Notes: a model not told the origin generated them from the sequence alone. 64,000 nucleotides of DNA from Rubricoccus sp038746605 (GCA_038746605.1 JBCDKM010000002.1:186001-250000); one strand, 5' to 3'; shown: positions 1 to 8,152, numbered from the stretch's first letter. A program made the numbers and translations.

Positions 1-1770
1 GCCGCCACGCGAACCGGCCGCACACTCCTCACGCCCGCCTATGCTGCCCCGGAGCAGGTGCGCGATGAGCCGACAACGACCGCGGCGGACGTCTACGCAC
101 TCGGGGCGCTGCTCTACGAGCTCCTCTCGGGCGTGCGGACTGTCCAGACGGAGGGGCGGCCGAGCCACTTGATTGTGCAGGACGTGCTCGACCGGACGGC
201 ACCGCCGCCCAGCACGGTGGTTACTGCGGAGGCCGCCTCTAAGCGAGGCGGAGCGCGCGAGAAGGTGACGCGGCGCCTTCGGGGCGATCTCGACAGGATC
301 GTAGGCAAGGCGCTGAGAAAAGAGCGCGTGCGCCGCTACTCCTCCGTGGAAGGGCTCGCCCGCGATGTGGGGCGCCACCTCGCCGGTCGCACCATTGAGG
401 CGCGCCCGGACACGCTCCGATACCGGATGACGACGTTCGTGCGTCGCAACCGAACGCCCGTTGCCGCTGGACTCATCGCGCTAGCGGCCGTTGTGGGCGG
501 GGCCGGGATCGCTGCTTCGAGCGCTCGCCAGGCGGGCCTGGAGCGAGACCGCGCTGAGCAGCAGCGCCAGCGCGCCGAGGAGGTCTCCGAGTTCCTCACC
601 GACCTGCTCGGCGAGTTCGACCCGAGCCGGTCCGGTGGCAGTGATCTCTCACCGGACTCCGTTCTGGCCCGAGCGACCGCGAGCGTCCGCGCGAGCCTGG
701 ACGCTCATCCCGACGTTCGAGCCGACCTGCTCGCGTCCCTGGGGCAGATCCACCAGAGCTACGCCCGCTTCGATGATGCACAAGACCTCTTCGTCGAGGC
801 GCTCGACCTCCGCCGAGCGTCCCTCGGAGACGAGCACCCAGACGTAGGCACGGGACTTCGCGATCTCGCCTGGCTCGCCTACGTCCGTGGCGACTACGAC
901 CGCGCCGAGGCTCTCTACGCCGACGCCCTCGCGATCCACCGTCATGCTCTCGGAGAGGACCATCTCGACGTGGCCGCAAACCTGGAAGGGCTCGGCCTCG
1001 TGCACCGCATCCGTGGCGACCTCGACGCGGCTCTGAACCATCTCCAGCGGTCCCTCGTGATCCGCGAGGCCCAGCTTCCGCCCGGCGACGAGCGCCTCGT
1101 CTCCAACCTCAATACCCTCGCGTACGTCCTCTACAACCACGAGCGCTACGACGAGGCAGAGCCGCTCTACCAACGCGTCCTCGCGCAACGGCGGCAGACC
1201 CTCGGCGAGCACGTCCAGACCGCCCAAGTTCTCAACGACTACGCCGCGCTTCTCCTTTCTGTGGGACGCCCCGCCGATGCACTCGCGCTCCACCGTGAGG
1301 CTCTCGCGATGCGCGAACGCCTTCTGGGCCCCCTCCACCCACACGTGGCGCAGAGCCTCTCGGCCGTCGGATGGGTGCTGCAGACGCAGGCCCGCTACGC
1401 GGAGGCTGAGGACCTCTACCGCCGAGCCCTGGAGGCCCGACGCTCACACTTCGGGAGCACTCATGTCTCCGTCGCGAACAGCCTGCTTCTGCTGGGCGAG
1501 GTGTGTGCGCTTCAGGGCAAGACCGATGCGGGCCTCGGCCTGATCGAGGACGGCGTGAGGGTGATGGAGGCGTCGCTCGGGGCAGAGCACAAGAGCGCGC
1601 TCCTGACCCGGCTCCGCTATGCCGAGCGACTCGCCGAGGCGGGTCGGGTGGACGAGACCCGACGTCAGGTTCCAGCTCTTCGTCGCCTCCGGGACCTTCT
1701 GGAGGCAGGCGATCCGGTCTTGGAGCGGATCCGCGCCGTCGAGTCCTCTCTCGATCTAGCCTCGGCCTAA
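1..1770 (+). CDS. Serine/threonine protein kinase with TPR repeats, 5' truncated
   Basis: The reading frame is open from base 1, so the start and the ATP-binding lobe lie outside the window. The visible part begins with kinase subdomain VIII (TPAYAAPEQ, codons 12-20) and subdomain IX (DVYALGALLYELLSG). A single hydrophobic segment follows (about codons 155-175, VAAGLIALAAVVGGAGIAAS), then a Gln/Arg-rich coiled stretch and about eight TPR-like units with repeated alternation of L, A and Y. This kinase-TM-TPR order is that of PknB-type membrane kinases, in which the TPR part is extracytoplasmic or scaffold-like. Substrates cannot be told. Codon 20 (GTG at 58) is an internal valine, not the start. 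Confidence 0.9.
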   Translation, partial: AATRTGRTLLTPAYAAPEQVRDEPTTTAADVYALGALLYELLSGVRTVQTEGRPSHLIVQDVLDRTAPPPSTVVTAEAASKRGGAREKVTRRLRGDLDRIVGKALRKERVRRYSSVEGLARDVGRHLAGRTIEARPDTLRYRMTTFVRRNRTPVAAGLIALAAVVGGAGIAASSARQAGLERDRAEQQRQRAEEVSEFLTDLLGEFDPSRSGGSDLSPDSVLARATASVRASLDAHPDVRADLLASLGQIHQSYARFDDAQDLFVEALDLRRASLGDEHPDVGTGLRDLAWLAYVRGDYDRAEALYADALAIHRHALGEDHLDVAANLEGLGLVHRIRGDLDAALNHLQRSLVIREAQLPPGDERLVSNLNTLAYVLYNHERYDEAEPLYQRVLAQRRQTLGEHVQTAQVLNDYAALLLSVGRPADALALHREALAMRERLLGPLHPHVAQSLSAVGWVLQTQARYAEAEDLYRRALEARRSHFGSTHVSVANSLLLLGEVCALQGKTDAGLGLIEDGVRVMEASLGAEHKSALLTRLRYAERLAEAGRVDETRRQVPALRRLRDLLEAGDPVLERIRAVESSLDLASA

Positions 1771-1777
1771 CCGGTGA

Positions 1778-2005
1778 CTACAGCGCCTCGTCGTCCACTG
1801 CGGCGCCCGGCTCCGTGACACGTGGATGGCTCTTGAGATCGTCACTCATCGTACGGCCCACGTACGCGTTGCCCGCCTCCGCGATGCGGGCGGCCTGCTC
1901 CACCTCGGGAGCGGATCCGGGCGAGGTGGTGGAAGTCGTCTCGTCCGGGAGGCTATCCGCGGCACGGTAGCGGTGGGTGTCGGGAGTCGTCTGATCGGGA
2001 TGCAT
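1778..2005 (-). CDS. Small hypothetical protein (75 aa), tentative
   Basis: A short polar open frame convergent with the kinase gene, ending 7 nt after its stop. The protein is hydrophilic and low in complexity (rich in T, P, E, A, D), with no membrane segment or known motif. Composition is more protein-like than the antisense frames nearby, because Arg and Pro runs are absent. No ribosome binding site is visible. It may be a real small gene or a chance open frame; nothing points to a function. Confidence 0.35.
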   Translation of the reverse strand: MHPDQTTPDTHRYRAADSLPDETTSTTSPGSAPEVEQAARIAEAGNAYVGRTMSDDLKSHPRVTEPGAAVDDEAL

Positions 2006-2133
2006 GGATCGGAAGGGGTGTGTGCGAGTGGAACTTGCGCGTCCTCTACCAGGGTCCCGCCTGTGTGAATTGCGGCTCGCGCACGAACTCGCGTCCGTCC
2101 CACGCGTGAGTTGCGCCCACCACGCTCGTCGTC

Positions 2134-2517
2134 ATGGTCACGTACGATGCCACGACGGAGTCCGTCACGGTTCGCGTCCGCCCCGTCTACCTGGACGCCA
2201 AGTCCGACCCCATCGCCGGGCGGTTCGTGTTCGCCTACTTCGTCTCCATCACCAACGAGAGCGAGTTGGATGTCCAGCTTCTCCGCCGACGCTGGATCAT
2301 CCGCGATGGGCGCGGGCACGTGCAGGAAGTAGAAGGCGAGGGTGTCGTGGGCAGGCAGCCGATGCTGCGACCGGGCGAGACGCACGAGTACCACTCGTTC
2401 AGTGTACTGCCCACATTCACAGGCGCGATGGAAGGCGACTACCTCCTCCAGCGCGAGGACGGCGCCCGCTTCCGCGCGATCATCCCGCGATTCTACCTCA
2501 CGGCCCGGACCAACTGA
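2134..2517 (+). CDS. apaG: ApaG family protein (DUF525)
   Basis: A 127-residue protein matching the ApaG/DUF525 beta-sandwich over its whole length. Visible family features are the FAYFVSITNES strand, the LLRRRWIIRDGRG segment, the EVEGEGVVGRQP turn and PGETHEYHSF, all in the usual order. ApaG proteins are small cytoplasmic Fn3-like folds of uncertain role, linked in proteobacteria to Co2+ resistance and Mg2+ efflux phenotypes. It stands alone, with a dispersed palindrome 80 nt downstream. Confidence 0.93.
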   Translation: MVTYDATTESVTVRVRPVYLDAKSDPIAGRFVFAYFVSITNESELDVQLLRRRWIIRDGRGHVQEVEGEGVVGRQPMLRPGETHEYHSFSVLPTFTGAMEGDYLLQREDGARFRAIIPRFYLTARTN

Positions 2518-2596
2518 TATTGGCCGTGGGGATTGCCGCCTCCCTCTCACCTGTTCCGCCTCGCCTGACAGGTACGAGACTCGGCGTTGCCTCCAC

Positions 2597-2616
2597 CCGC
2601 CTCGGTACCGAGGCGG
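2597..2616. repeat. Dispersed palindrome, short class
   Basis: Perfect 20-nt palindrome: arms CCGCCTCGG and CCGAGGCGG with loop TA. It lies between apaG and the convergent BON-LysM gene. Confidence 0.9.
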
Positions 2617-2647
2617 ACCAACTGGTGGCGTGGCAACGAACAGCGAG

Positions 2648-3130
2648 CTACCGCAGCCGGAGCCGCTGTCCCACTCGGATGGTATCGGTTCTGAGGTCGT
2701 TGAGATCGCGAAGGGCGTCCACACTGACGTTGTAGCGCCGCGCGATGCCGAAAAGCGTGTCGCCGCGTTCCACCCGGTGGGTTCGGGGTAGAGCAGGAAT
2801 CACGATGGGCTCTGCGACCGAGGTGTCAGAGACTTCTCCGAGCTCCTGAAGCCCTCTCACACCCGGCACGCTGCGCGCGACCACCGCCGCTACCTGCTGG
2901 TACGCCACGTCCTCGATCCCCACTACCGCCACGACGCCATCGCGCGCGCCGACCTCCACGTCCAGCGAACGCGTGCGCGGGTCGGCGACCAGCGCGAGGC
3001 GGACTGCCGTCGCCAGTTCGAGGTCGGCGAGCTTCTCCGCAACCGGGCGGAGGTCGGACGGGGGCGTGTCCTGCGCCGCTGAAGGCGCGCTGGCGAGCAC
3101 GGTCAGCGCGAGGACAAAGGGGAATCGCAT
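2648..3130 (-). CDS. Exported BON and LysM domain protein
   Basis: 160 residues. An N-terminal Sec signal peptide ends near AAQ (residues 18-20). A BON-like region follows (about 30-95, with the typical LALVADPRTRSLDVEV and DGVVAVVG strands), then a C-terminal LysM domain (about 113-158: HRVERGDTLFGIARRYNVSVDALRDLN...GQRLRLR). LysM binds peptidoglycan and BON binds lipid or membrane, so the protein probably sits in the periplasm at the wall-membrane interface, like E. coli YgaU/Kbp, though Kbp itself is cytoplasmic. The ATG at 3130 starts a clean signal peptide. It is divergent from the TMEM175-like gene. Confidence 0.88.
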   Translation of the reverse strand: MRFPFVLALTVLASAPSAAQDTPPSDLRPVAEKLADLELATAVRLALVADPRTRSLDVEVGARDGVVAVVGIEDVAYQQVAAVVARSVPGVRGLQELGEVSDTSVAEPIVIPALPRTHRVERGDTLFGIARRYNVSVDALRDLNDLRTDTIRVGQRLRLR

Positions 3131-3183
3131 GGCGTGGAGAATACGAGGAAGATCTAGCTTCCCGTGAGACCTAGTCCCTCCTC

Positions 3184-3924
3184 ATGCTCCGCCGCGCTCT
3201 CTTTGCCCGCTCCGCCCGCCGCGAGCAGGAAGACGCCTTTGTCTGGCGAGGCGAGGGCGTCTCGCGCCTAGAGAACCTCTCCGACATCGTCTTCGCGTTC
3301 GCCGTCTCGTTCCTCGTCGCGGGGTCTGCGCCACCGCGCACGTTCAACGAGTTAGCCGAGGTCATGGTGGACTTCGTGGCCGTCGGGTTCTGCTTCGCAC
3401 TGTTGCTGTTCGTCTGGTACATCCACTACCTCTTCTTCCGCCGGTATGGGCTAGAGGATGGCCGGACCATCGTGCTCAACGGTGTGCTGCTTTTCCTCAT
3501 CCTGCTCTACGTCTACCCCCTCCGCTTCCTGATCGGGTTCCAGGCGGATTTGTTCTTCGGACGCCTCTCGGGACCTGCAATCGCCGAGGTGCTCACATTT
3601 GAGCAGGCGCCCTGGCTGAGCCTGGTCTATTCGGGAGGCTACGCCGCGGTCTTCGCTCTCTTCGCGCTCCTCTATCGGCACGCTCTCACCAAGGCGGACG
3701 AGTTGGACTTGAGCGAGGCCGAACGCATCATGACCCGTCAGCGCGTGACCTTCGGTTGGGTTCACGTCGGGGTCTCGCTGGGAGTCATCGTCCTCGGGTT
3801 TCTGCTGCCCGTCAGGCTCTCGCCACTCGCGGGAAGCCTGTACTTCCTTCTGGGGCCCCTCCTCGTGCTGGCAGGGCGCCCGTACAAGCGGAAGCTAGAG
3901 CACTTGACTGGGGCTACCGAATAG
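3184..3924 (+). CDS. TMEM175/DUF1211 family membrane protein
   Basis: 246 residues with about six hydrophobic segments. The TM1 region reads R-x-E-N-L-S-D-I-V-F-A-F-A-V-S-F-L-V, the RxxxFSD-like signature of DUF1211/TMEM175 potassium channels, with Leu in place of the usual Phe before Ser-Asp. The bacterial relatives form tetrameric K+ channels. It is preceded by a divergent promoter region shared with the BON-LysM gene and followed by an AT-richer 60-nt stretch leading to the arsenic cluster. Confidence 0.8.
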   Translation: MLRRALFARSARREQEDAFVWRGEGVSRLENLSDIVFAFAVSFLVAGSAPPRTFNELAEVMVDFVAVGFCFALLLFVWYIHYLFFRRYGLEDGRTIVLNGVLLFLILLYVYPLRFLIGFQADLFFGRLSGPAIAEVLTFEQAPWLSLVYSGGYAAVFALFALLYRHALTKADELDLSEAERIMTRQRVTFGWVHVGVSLGVIVLGFLLPVRLSPLAGSLYFLLGPLLVLAGRPYKRKLEHLTGATE

Positions 3925-3983
3925 ACTTATCGTTTATCGGCGATGATCGATCAAGCCATCCCGCTTCACCATCCTCACACCCC
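3925..3983 (+). promoter_or_regulatory. Candidate promoter/operator of the arsenic cluster
   Basis: This 59-nt gap is clearly AT-richer than its flanks. It contains an imperfect inverted repeat TTTATCG (3933-3939) and CGATCAA (3948-3954), six of seven pairs with an 8-nt spacer, just upstream of the Cys-rich ORF and arsR. ArsR proteins usually repress their own operon from such AT-rich dyads. The assignment is by position only. Confidence 0.4.
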
Positions 3984-4076
3984 ATGACCTACGCCTCTAG
4001 CTGCCCCTGTGGCTGTCCCGACCCCGCATCCTGTACCGGCGATTGCTGCGACTCGTGCGACTGCTGCGGGGACTAA
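3984..4076 (+). CDS. Cys-rich 30-aa peptide, metallothionein-like
   Basis: ATG to TAA encodes 30 residues with nine cysteines in CxCxC, CC, CxxC and CC patterns and three Gly-Asp pairs. The high Cys density, short length and position directly upstream of arsR and arsC suggest a soft-metal or As(III)-binding peptide. The ArsR encoded just downstream also ends in a CCDGDDCC cluster that resembles the CCDSCDCCGD tail of this peptide. No family is recognised. No strong ribosome binding site is visible, but few genes here have one. It could also be a leader peptide. Confidence 0.6.
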   Translation: MTYASSCPCGCPDPASCTGDCCDSCDCCGD

Positions 4077-4089
4077 CGTCTCCCCTCCC

Positions 4090-4118
4090 GCTCCCCGTCC
4101 GCCAGCCGGGCGGGGAGC
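4090..4118 (+). terminator. Strong GC hairpin between the Cys-rich ORF and arsR
   Basis: A 12-bp stem (GCTCCCCGTCCG with CGGGCGGGGAGC, one G-T wobble) closes a 5-nt loop and is followed by CTCTCATTCC, which has only a weak pyrimidine tail. It lies 13 nt after the peptide stop and 11 nt before the arsR ATG, so it may attenuate readthrough or protect the short upstream message. Confidence 0.6.
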
Positions 4119-4128
4119 CTCTCATTCC

Positions 4129-4443
4129 ATGACCGACTCTCCCGATCAACTGGCCTCTCTCGCGAAGGCCCTCGCGCATCCCGCGAGGCTTCGCGTTCTG
4201 GAGGCGCTCGGCACACGCGGCGAGTGTCTCTGCGGCGAGGTCGTCGAGGTCGTCGGCCTCGCACAGTCCACCGTCTCCCAACACCTCAAGGTGCTCCGCG
4301 AGGCGGGCCTCGTGAAAGGGACGGTCGACGGCCCGCGCACCTGCTACTGCCTCTCACCCAGTGGGCTCGCGACGGCTCGACACGCGCTCACGTCCCTCTT
4401 CGATTCCCTCCAGTCCTGCTGCGATGGCGATGACTGCTGCTGA
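4129..4443 (+). CDS. arsR: ArsR/SmtB family metalloregulator
   Basis: 104 residues. A winged helix-turn-helix is clear: LASLAKALAHPARLRVLEALG, then the helix 3 metal box GECLCGEVVEVVG (Cys-x-Cys, as in the ELCVCDL box of ArsR), then the recognition helix QSTVSQHLKVLREAGLV. The tail CCDGDDCC adds four more cysteines. ArsR repressors leave DNA on binding As(III) or Sb(III). The start is set at 4129, because earlier in-frame codons run through the Cys-rich peptide and the hairpin. The stop overlaps the arsC start by 20 nt, so the two are co-translated. Confidence 0.9.
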   Translation: MTDSPDQLASLAKALAHPARLRVLEALGTRGECLCGEVVEVVGLAQSTVSQHLKVLREAGLVKGTVDGPRTCYCLSPSGLATARHALTSLFDSLQSCCDGDDCC

Positions 4444-4858
4444 GACCGACACGAGGCCCCTCGTTCTCTTTGTGTGCACCCACAACTCGGCGCGGTCTCA
4501 ACTCGCGGAGGGGCTGCTCCGCCAGCGCCATGGCGACCGGTACCGCGCGATGAGTGCTGGGACCATCGCGCGAGGCGTTCATCCGCTCGCCGCCGAGGCG
4601 TTGCGAGACATCGGGATCGACGCCTCCGTGCACAGTTCCAAGACCATCGACGACCTCGGCGAGATTACGCCGGATGTGGTCCTGACCGTCTGCGACCATG
4701 CGCGCGAGGCGTGCCCATACATCCCCGCGCGCGACCGGAACATGCACCGCGCATTCCGCGATCCCTCGGCGGCTCCGGGCACCGACGACGACCGCCGCCG
4801 TGCCTTCGCCGAGGTGCGCGAGGAGATCGCCACTTGGCTCGACACCACCTTCGGATGA
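4424..4858 (+). CDS. arsC: Arsenate reductase, thioredoxin-coupled type
   Basis: 144 residues of the low-molecular-weight phosphatase fold. The P-loop is C18-T-H-N-S-A-R24, and Cys90 and Cys97 follow in VLTVCDHAREACP. The spacing (18/90/97) equals the Cys10/82/89 relay of the plasmid pI258 enzyme shifted by eight residues. This indicates reduction of As(V) to As(III) through a disulfide cascade ending at thioredoxin. ATG 4424 and ATG 4430 are both possible starts. It overlaps arsR upstream and shares an ATGA junction with the acetyltransferase downstream. Confidence 0.9.
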   Translation: MAMTAAETDTRPLVLFVCTHNSARSQLAEGLLRQRHGDRYRAMSAGTIARGVHPLAAEALRDIGIDASVHSSKTIDDLGEITPDVVLTVCDHAREACPYIPARDRNMHRAFRDPSAAPGTDDDRRRAFAEVREEIATWLDTTFG

Positions 4859-5325
4859 CGCCGCGCCTCGCGAGTCCTGCCGACTGGCCTTCCATCCGCA
4901 CCCTACTGGAGACCGCTGCCCTCCCCACCACTGATCTCGCGCCGCGTGACGTCCAGCACTTCCTCGTCGTCACCGAGGCGGAGGAGGTCATCGGGTGCGT
5001 CGCGGTGGAGCCGCACGGCGACTGGGGGCTCCTCCGCTCGCTCGCCGTGGCGGAGTTCACGCGCGGCCGAGGCGTGGGCGGCACGCTCGTAGACGCCGCC
5101 GTGGACCGCGCCCGCTTCGACGGGATGGACCACCTCGCGCTTCTCACGGAGACAGCCGAGCCGTTCTTCGCAGCGCGAGGCTGGACCCGCGTCTCGCGCG
5201 ACACCGTGCCCGAAGCGGTCCGACAGTCCAGTGAGTTCTCTGGAACCTGCTGTGCCAGTGCAGTTTGCCTGACACGCCCACTCGCTGAGACTACCGCGCA
5301 GGGCAAAGCGACGTCCCCGGCGTGA
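4855..5325 (+). CDS. arsN2: Arsenic-resistance GNAT acetyltransferase, ArsN2 type
   Basis: 156 residues with the GNAT core: FLVVTEAEEVIGCVAVEP, then GLLRSLAVAEFTRGRGVGGTLV (acetyl-CoA loop RGRGVGG), then LTETAEPFFAARGW. The C-terminal part RQSSEFSGTCCASAVCLTR keeps the paired cysteines typical of ArsN2 proteins found in ars operons. The likely role is acetylation of an arsenical or of a glutamate-like substrate (the ArsN1 relative acts on phosphinothricin-like arsinothricin). The start ATG overlaps the arsC stop (ATGA), so this is the last gene of the cluster. No arsenite efflux pump is present nearby. Confidence 0.82.
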   Translation: MTPRLASPADWPSIRTLLETAALPTTDLAPRDVQHFLVVTEAEEVIGCVAVEPHGDWGLLRSLAVAEFTRGRGVGGTLVDAAVDRARFDGMDHLALLTETAEPFFAARGWTRVSRDTVPEAVRQSSEFSGTCCASAVCLTRPLAETTAQGKATSPA

Positions 5326-5388
5326 CGAGGCACGGGCACTCATCGGCCTGCCGTTCGTAGTGTCCGTACCGCTTCCCCTACGCAGGCC

Positions 5389-5751
5389 ATGACCGTCCGC
5401 CTTTCTGCCCTCGCCCTTCTCGTCTTCGCCTTCGGCGGCTGTGCCTCCATCGATGAGGCCGTCGGCGTGCCCGACTCCCTCTCGTGGAGCTACTTCCAGG
5501 CACCTGCCGCCGAGGTCGCCATCGCGACGCAGGACGCGCTCCGGCTGGGCGGTCTACGCGTGGAGGGCATCACGGAGACGAACGACGGCGGATACGTCAT
5601 CAGCGTCTCCTTCCGCAACGGCTCCGCGGACTACGAGCAGATCCGTATCCAGCCGTACACCTACGAGATCTTCGAGAGTCGCGCGCAGACCTACCCACAG
5701 GGTCGGCCGCTGCCGTCCAGCCTTCGCGTGGCGATCTCGGGCGAGTTGTAG
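5389..5751 (+). CDS. Predicted lipoprotein, unknown function
   Basis: 120 residues with a lipoprotein signal (LVFAFGGC, acylated Cys18). The mature part is about 100 residues of mixed alpha/beta character, with a strand pair around GYVISVSFRNGSADYEQIRIQPYTYEIFE. It resembles small DUF3568-like periplasmic lipoproteins in size and layout, but the family is not certain. It is followed after 31 nt by the serine hydrolase lipoprotein on the same strand, so the two may be co-transcribed. Confidence 0.75.
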   Translation: MTVRLSALALLVFAFGGCASIDEAVGVPDSLSWSYFQAPAAEVAIATQDALRLGGLRVEGITETNDGGYVISVSFRNGSADYEQIRIQPYTYEIFESRAQTYPQGRPLPSSLRVAISGEL

Positions 5752-5782
5752 CGGTAGGTTGGGGCGTCTTCTCGCTCGTCCC

Positions 5783-6673
5783 ATGTCGAAGCCGCTGCTC
5801 GCTCTCGCCGGTCTGGCGGTCCTCGTGGGGTGCCGTTCCGCGATGCCTACGCCTCCCTCTGCCGACGATCTCCGCCAGCGCATCGCGACCATCGTGGCGG
5901 AGTACCCCGAGGCAACCGTCGCGGTCGCTGTGCGCGATGCTCACACCGGTCTCTCCCTGGATCTCAACGCAGACCGACGCTTCCACGCAGCCAGCACCAT
6001 GAAGGTGCCCGTCATGATCGAGGCCTTCCGGCAGGTGGAAGCTGGGCGCCTCGGCTGGGACGATCCGATTCCCGTCGAGAATCGCTTCACCTCCATCGTG
6101 GACGGTAGCACGTTTTCCATCGGCGACGACTCCGACGACGCGCTCTACACTCGCCTCGGCGGCACGATGCCGCTCCGTGATCTCACGCGCCGCGCCATCA
6201 CGACCTCGTCCAACCTCGCGACGAACCTCATGATGGAGGTTCTCACAGCGGACTCCGTGCAAGCCACTACGCTCGCGCTCGGCGGCGAGGGGATGCTGGT
6301 CCTTCGCGGCGTGGAAGACCTACTGGCGTTCGAGCAAGGACTCAGCAACCGTGCCACAGCCGGTGGGCTAGCGGCGCTCATGGAGGCCATTCGCGACGGC
6401 CGCGCCGTCTCGGAGTCCGCCAGCAGAGAGATGCTGGACATTCTGTTCCAACAGGAGTTCGACGAGATGATCCCGGCAGGACTTCCAGCAGGCACGCGCG
6501 CTGCCCACAAGACGGGCTGGATTACCCGCATCCACCACGACGCGGCCATCGTGTACCCCGAGGACGCGCTGCCCTACGTGCTGGTAGTCCTCACCGAGGG
6601 CCTAGACGATCATGACGAGTCTGCCCGCCTCGGCGCCGAGGTGGCCCGGGTGGTGCACAGGGCGCTGCGGTGA
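5783..6673 (+). CDS. Class A beta-lactamase-type serine hydrolase, lipoprotein
   Basis: 296 residues. A lipobox (LAVLVGC, Cys17) suggests membrane anchoring. The penicillin-recognising motifs are in order: S71-T-M-K74 (nucleophile and general base), S142-S-N144 (SxN motif) and K243-T-G245. An omega-loop glutamate equivalent to Glu166 is not clear by eye. It may be a true beta-lactamase or a related peptidase-like hydrolase; substrate range cannot be read from sequence. The start ATG 5783 gives the cleanest signal peptide. A hairpin terminator follows at 6678. Confidence 0.85.
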   Translation: MSKPLLALAGLAVLVGCRSAMPTPPSADDLRQRIATIVAEYPEATVAVAVRDAHTGLSLDLNADRRFHAASTMKVPVMIEAFRQVEAGRLGWDDPIPVENRFTSIVDGSTFSIGDDSDDALYTRLGGTMPLRDLTRRAITTSSNLATNLMMEVLTADSVQATTLALGGEGMLVLRGVEDLLAFEQGLSNRATAGGLAALMEAIRDGRAVSESASREMLDILFQQEFDEMIPAGLPAGTRAAHKTGWITRIHHDAAIVYPEDALPYVLVVLTEGLDDHDESARLGAEVARVVHRALR

Positions 6674-6677
6674 ACAA

Positions 6678-6710
6678 CCGCCCCGCCAGTACGAATCACT
6701 AGCGGGGCGG
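6678..6710 (+). terminator. Hairpin terminator after the serine hydrolase gene
   Basis: A perfect 9-bp stem, CCGCCCCGC and GCGGGGCGG, with a 15-nt loop begins 4 nt after the stop codon. No long T-run follows. Confidence 0.7.
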
Positions 6711-6734
6711 AAGCGAACAGTACCGTGGAGAGCG

Positions 6735-6929
6735 CTACATCACCGCGACCACCTTGCGCCGAATATCTGCACGGGGTTCATCCGTACGGGCGTGAATGAG
6801 ATTGACCATCATGCGGAGGCTACCGCGGGTCTTCTTCATCTTCTTGTCGTCGAACTCGACATCACTCCAGACCGTCTTGATGCGGTCCCGGACCTGTCGC
6901 CAATCTCGATTCATTTTAGGGGTCGCCAT
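6735..6929 (-). CDS. CsbD-like small stress protein
   Basis: 64 residues, or 59 from the second Met. The sequence MNRDWRQVRDRIKTVW-SDVEFDDKKMKKTRGSLRMMVNLIHART follows the CsbD pattern (W-x-x-V/I-K-x-x-W ... G-x-x-x-x-L-x-x-x-I), a basic helical protein of general stress regulons. The region is AT-richer than the neighbouring genes. It faces the serine hydrolase gene convergently and has 370 nt of non-coding sequence upstream. Confidence 0.55.
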   Translation of the reverse strand: MATPKMNRDWRQVRDRIKTVWSDVEFDDKKMKKTRGSLRMMVNLIHARTDEPRADIRRKVVAVM

Positions 6930-7299
6930 CTTGTGTCGCGCCCTTCAGCGCACAGATTGAGAGAACTGGGGTATCGAAATCAACGGTCACGAGTAAAAAT
7001 TGTTCTGCTAGTTCGCAAAAAGGACCGAACGATCTGGTGAGTAGGGTTCGGCGTCTGATCTCTGCTGCTCGCCGAGTGCTCTCTTCACCGGGTGGTTCTC
7101 TCGTGTACTACTCGCTGTGGCATGCTCGGCGGGAAGCGTCGTATAACGACCACGCATGTGAAGGCGACCCCTCGTTTGTGAAGAAGAACAGCGTTAACTC
7201 ACTGGGGTCGCGAGACCTCTACCTCCTTCACAATCTCGGGGTGCACGAGCAACGGCCAAAGAGCCTTAGACTCTCGGCGCATTCGTCTCTGCACAGCCT
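6930..7299. other. Non-coding stretch, AT-richer, no gene supported
   Basis: Between the CsbD-like gene and the outer-membrane lipoprotein gene. Base composition is markedly lower in GC than the flanks. The only open frame has no protein-like composition. It probably holds divergent promoters, but no box could be assigned with confidence. Confidence 0.5.
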
Positions 7300-8115
7300 A
7301 TGCGTACCCTCTTTCTTCTTTTTTCTGTGACGGCTCTATCGGCCTGCTCTGTCCCCGCCGTCGTTCACGCCCCGATTCCTCCTCCCGCTGCAGACGAGCA
7401 GGTGGGGGTCAGCGTCTCAGGTGCCCTCGGGAGCGGTCCCTTCAGCCATTCAGCGGGGTACGGCGCCCTCATCGTGCGCCCCATTGAGAACCTGGGCTTC
7501 TACGTCAGCGGCGTGCAGACTGCCTCTGACTCGTCGGATGGATCGCCGGCGTTCTACTCGCGCCAGCGTCTAACAGAGGTAGGCGTCACAGGCGCTTTGC
7601 CTGCTAGCGAACGCACGCGTGTGACGGGTTCGCTCGGATACCAGTGGGGCAACGTCCGCAGCGGCGGCACCATCGACGAGTGGTGCTTCTTCTCCGATCC
7701 GTGCACGGACACAGACTTTCTGGTGGACGTGGACGCGAGGACTGTGACCAGCTCGGTCGGGCTCGTCGCGAAGGCTTCCAGCGCGGTGCAACTGGGGTTC
7801 CGCAGCTACCTCTCATTCAGCCAGTTCGAGAACGCGACGTACGCTGTGCGGGGCGACGACATCCCAACGCCGGACGCCTTTGACGCGGTGTTCGGCGGCT
7901 TCGGCCCGACGCTCCTCATCCGCACGGGCCCGGCCTCGTTCCACCTCCATCCTGTCTTCGGCGTCGACCTCGGAGGACTCCCAACCGCAGCCGACGAGAA
8001 CGGAGCGCCGAACCGGCTGTTCACTGCCGATCCGCTCACTGTGCAGGCAGGCGTCAGCCTCGACCTCGCGCAGGTGTGGACCTCCGCCGCCAGCCGCTCC
8101 ACCGACTACGACTAG
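7300..8115 (+). CDS. Lipoprotein with outer-membrane beta-barrel-like body
   Basis: 271 residues. The lipoprotein signal ends LSAC (Cys16). The rest alternates hydrophobic and polar residues in strand-length blocks (VGVSVSGALGSG, GALIVRPIENLGFYVSGVQ, TVTSSVGLVAKASSAVQLGFRSYLSFS, VQAGVSLDLAQVW), with Gly and aromatic residues as in small outer-membrane barrels. No family is recognised. A single CFFSDPC loop could form a disulfide. It converges on recN with only about 35 nt between stops. Confidence 0.75.
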   Translation: MRTLFLLFSVTALSACSVPAVVHAPIPPPAADEQVGVSVSGALGSGPFSHSAGYGALIVRPIENLGFYVSGVQTASDSSDGSPAFYSRQRLTEVGVTGALPASERTRVTGSLGYQWGNVRSGGTIDEWCFFSDPCTDTDFLVDVDARTVTSSVGLVAKASSAVQLGFRSYLSFSQFENATYAVRGDDIPTPDAFDAVFGGFGPTLLIRTGPASFHLHPVFGVDLGGLPTAADENGAPNRLFTADPLTVQAGVSLDLAQVWTSAASRSTDYD

Positions 8116-8121
8116 CCCCGT

Positions 8122-8147
8122 CCGCCTCGGTCGTTCCCCCAAGGCGA
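8122..8147. repeat. Decayed copy of the dispersed palindrome
   Basis: Left arm CCGCCTCGG is intact. The right arm is degraded (CCAAGGCGA) and the loop is 8 nt. It lies in the 37-nt gap between two convergent stops. Confidence 0.5.
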
Positions 8148-8152
8148 GCAGG

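Noticed and set aside
7037..7330. Short plus-strand frame upstream of the outer-membrane lipoprotein gene
   Set aside because: No protein-like pattern. It overlaps the real start at 7300 in another frame.
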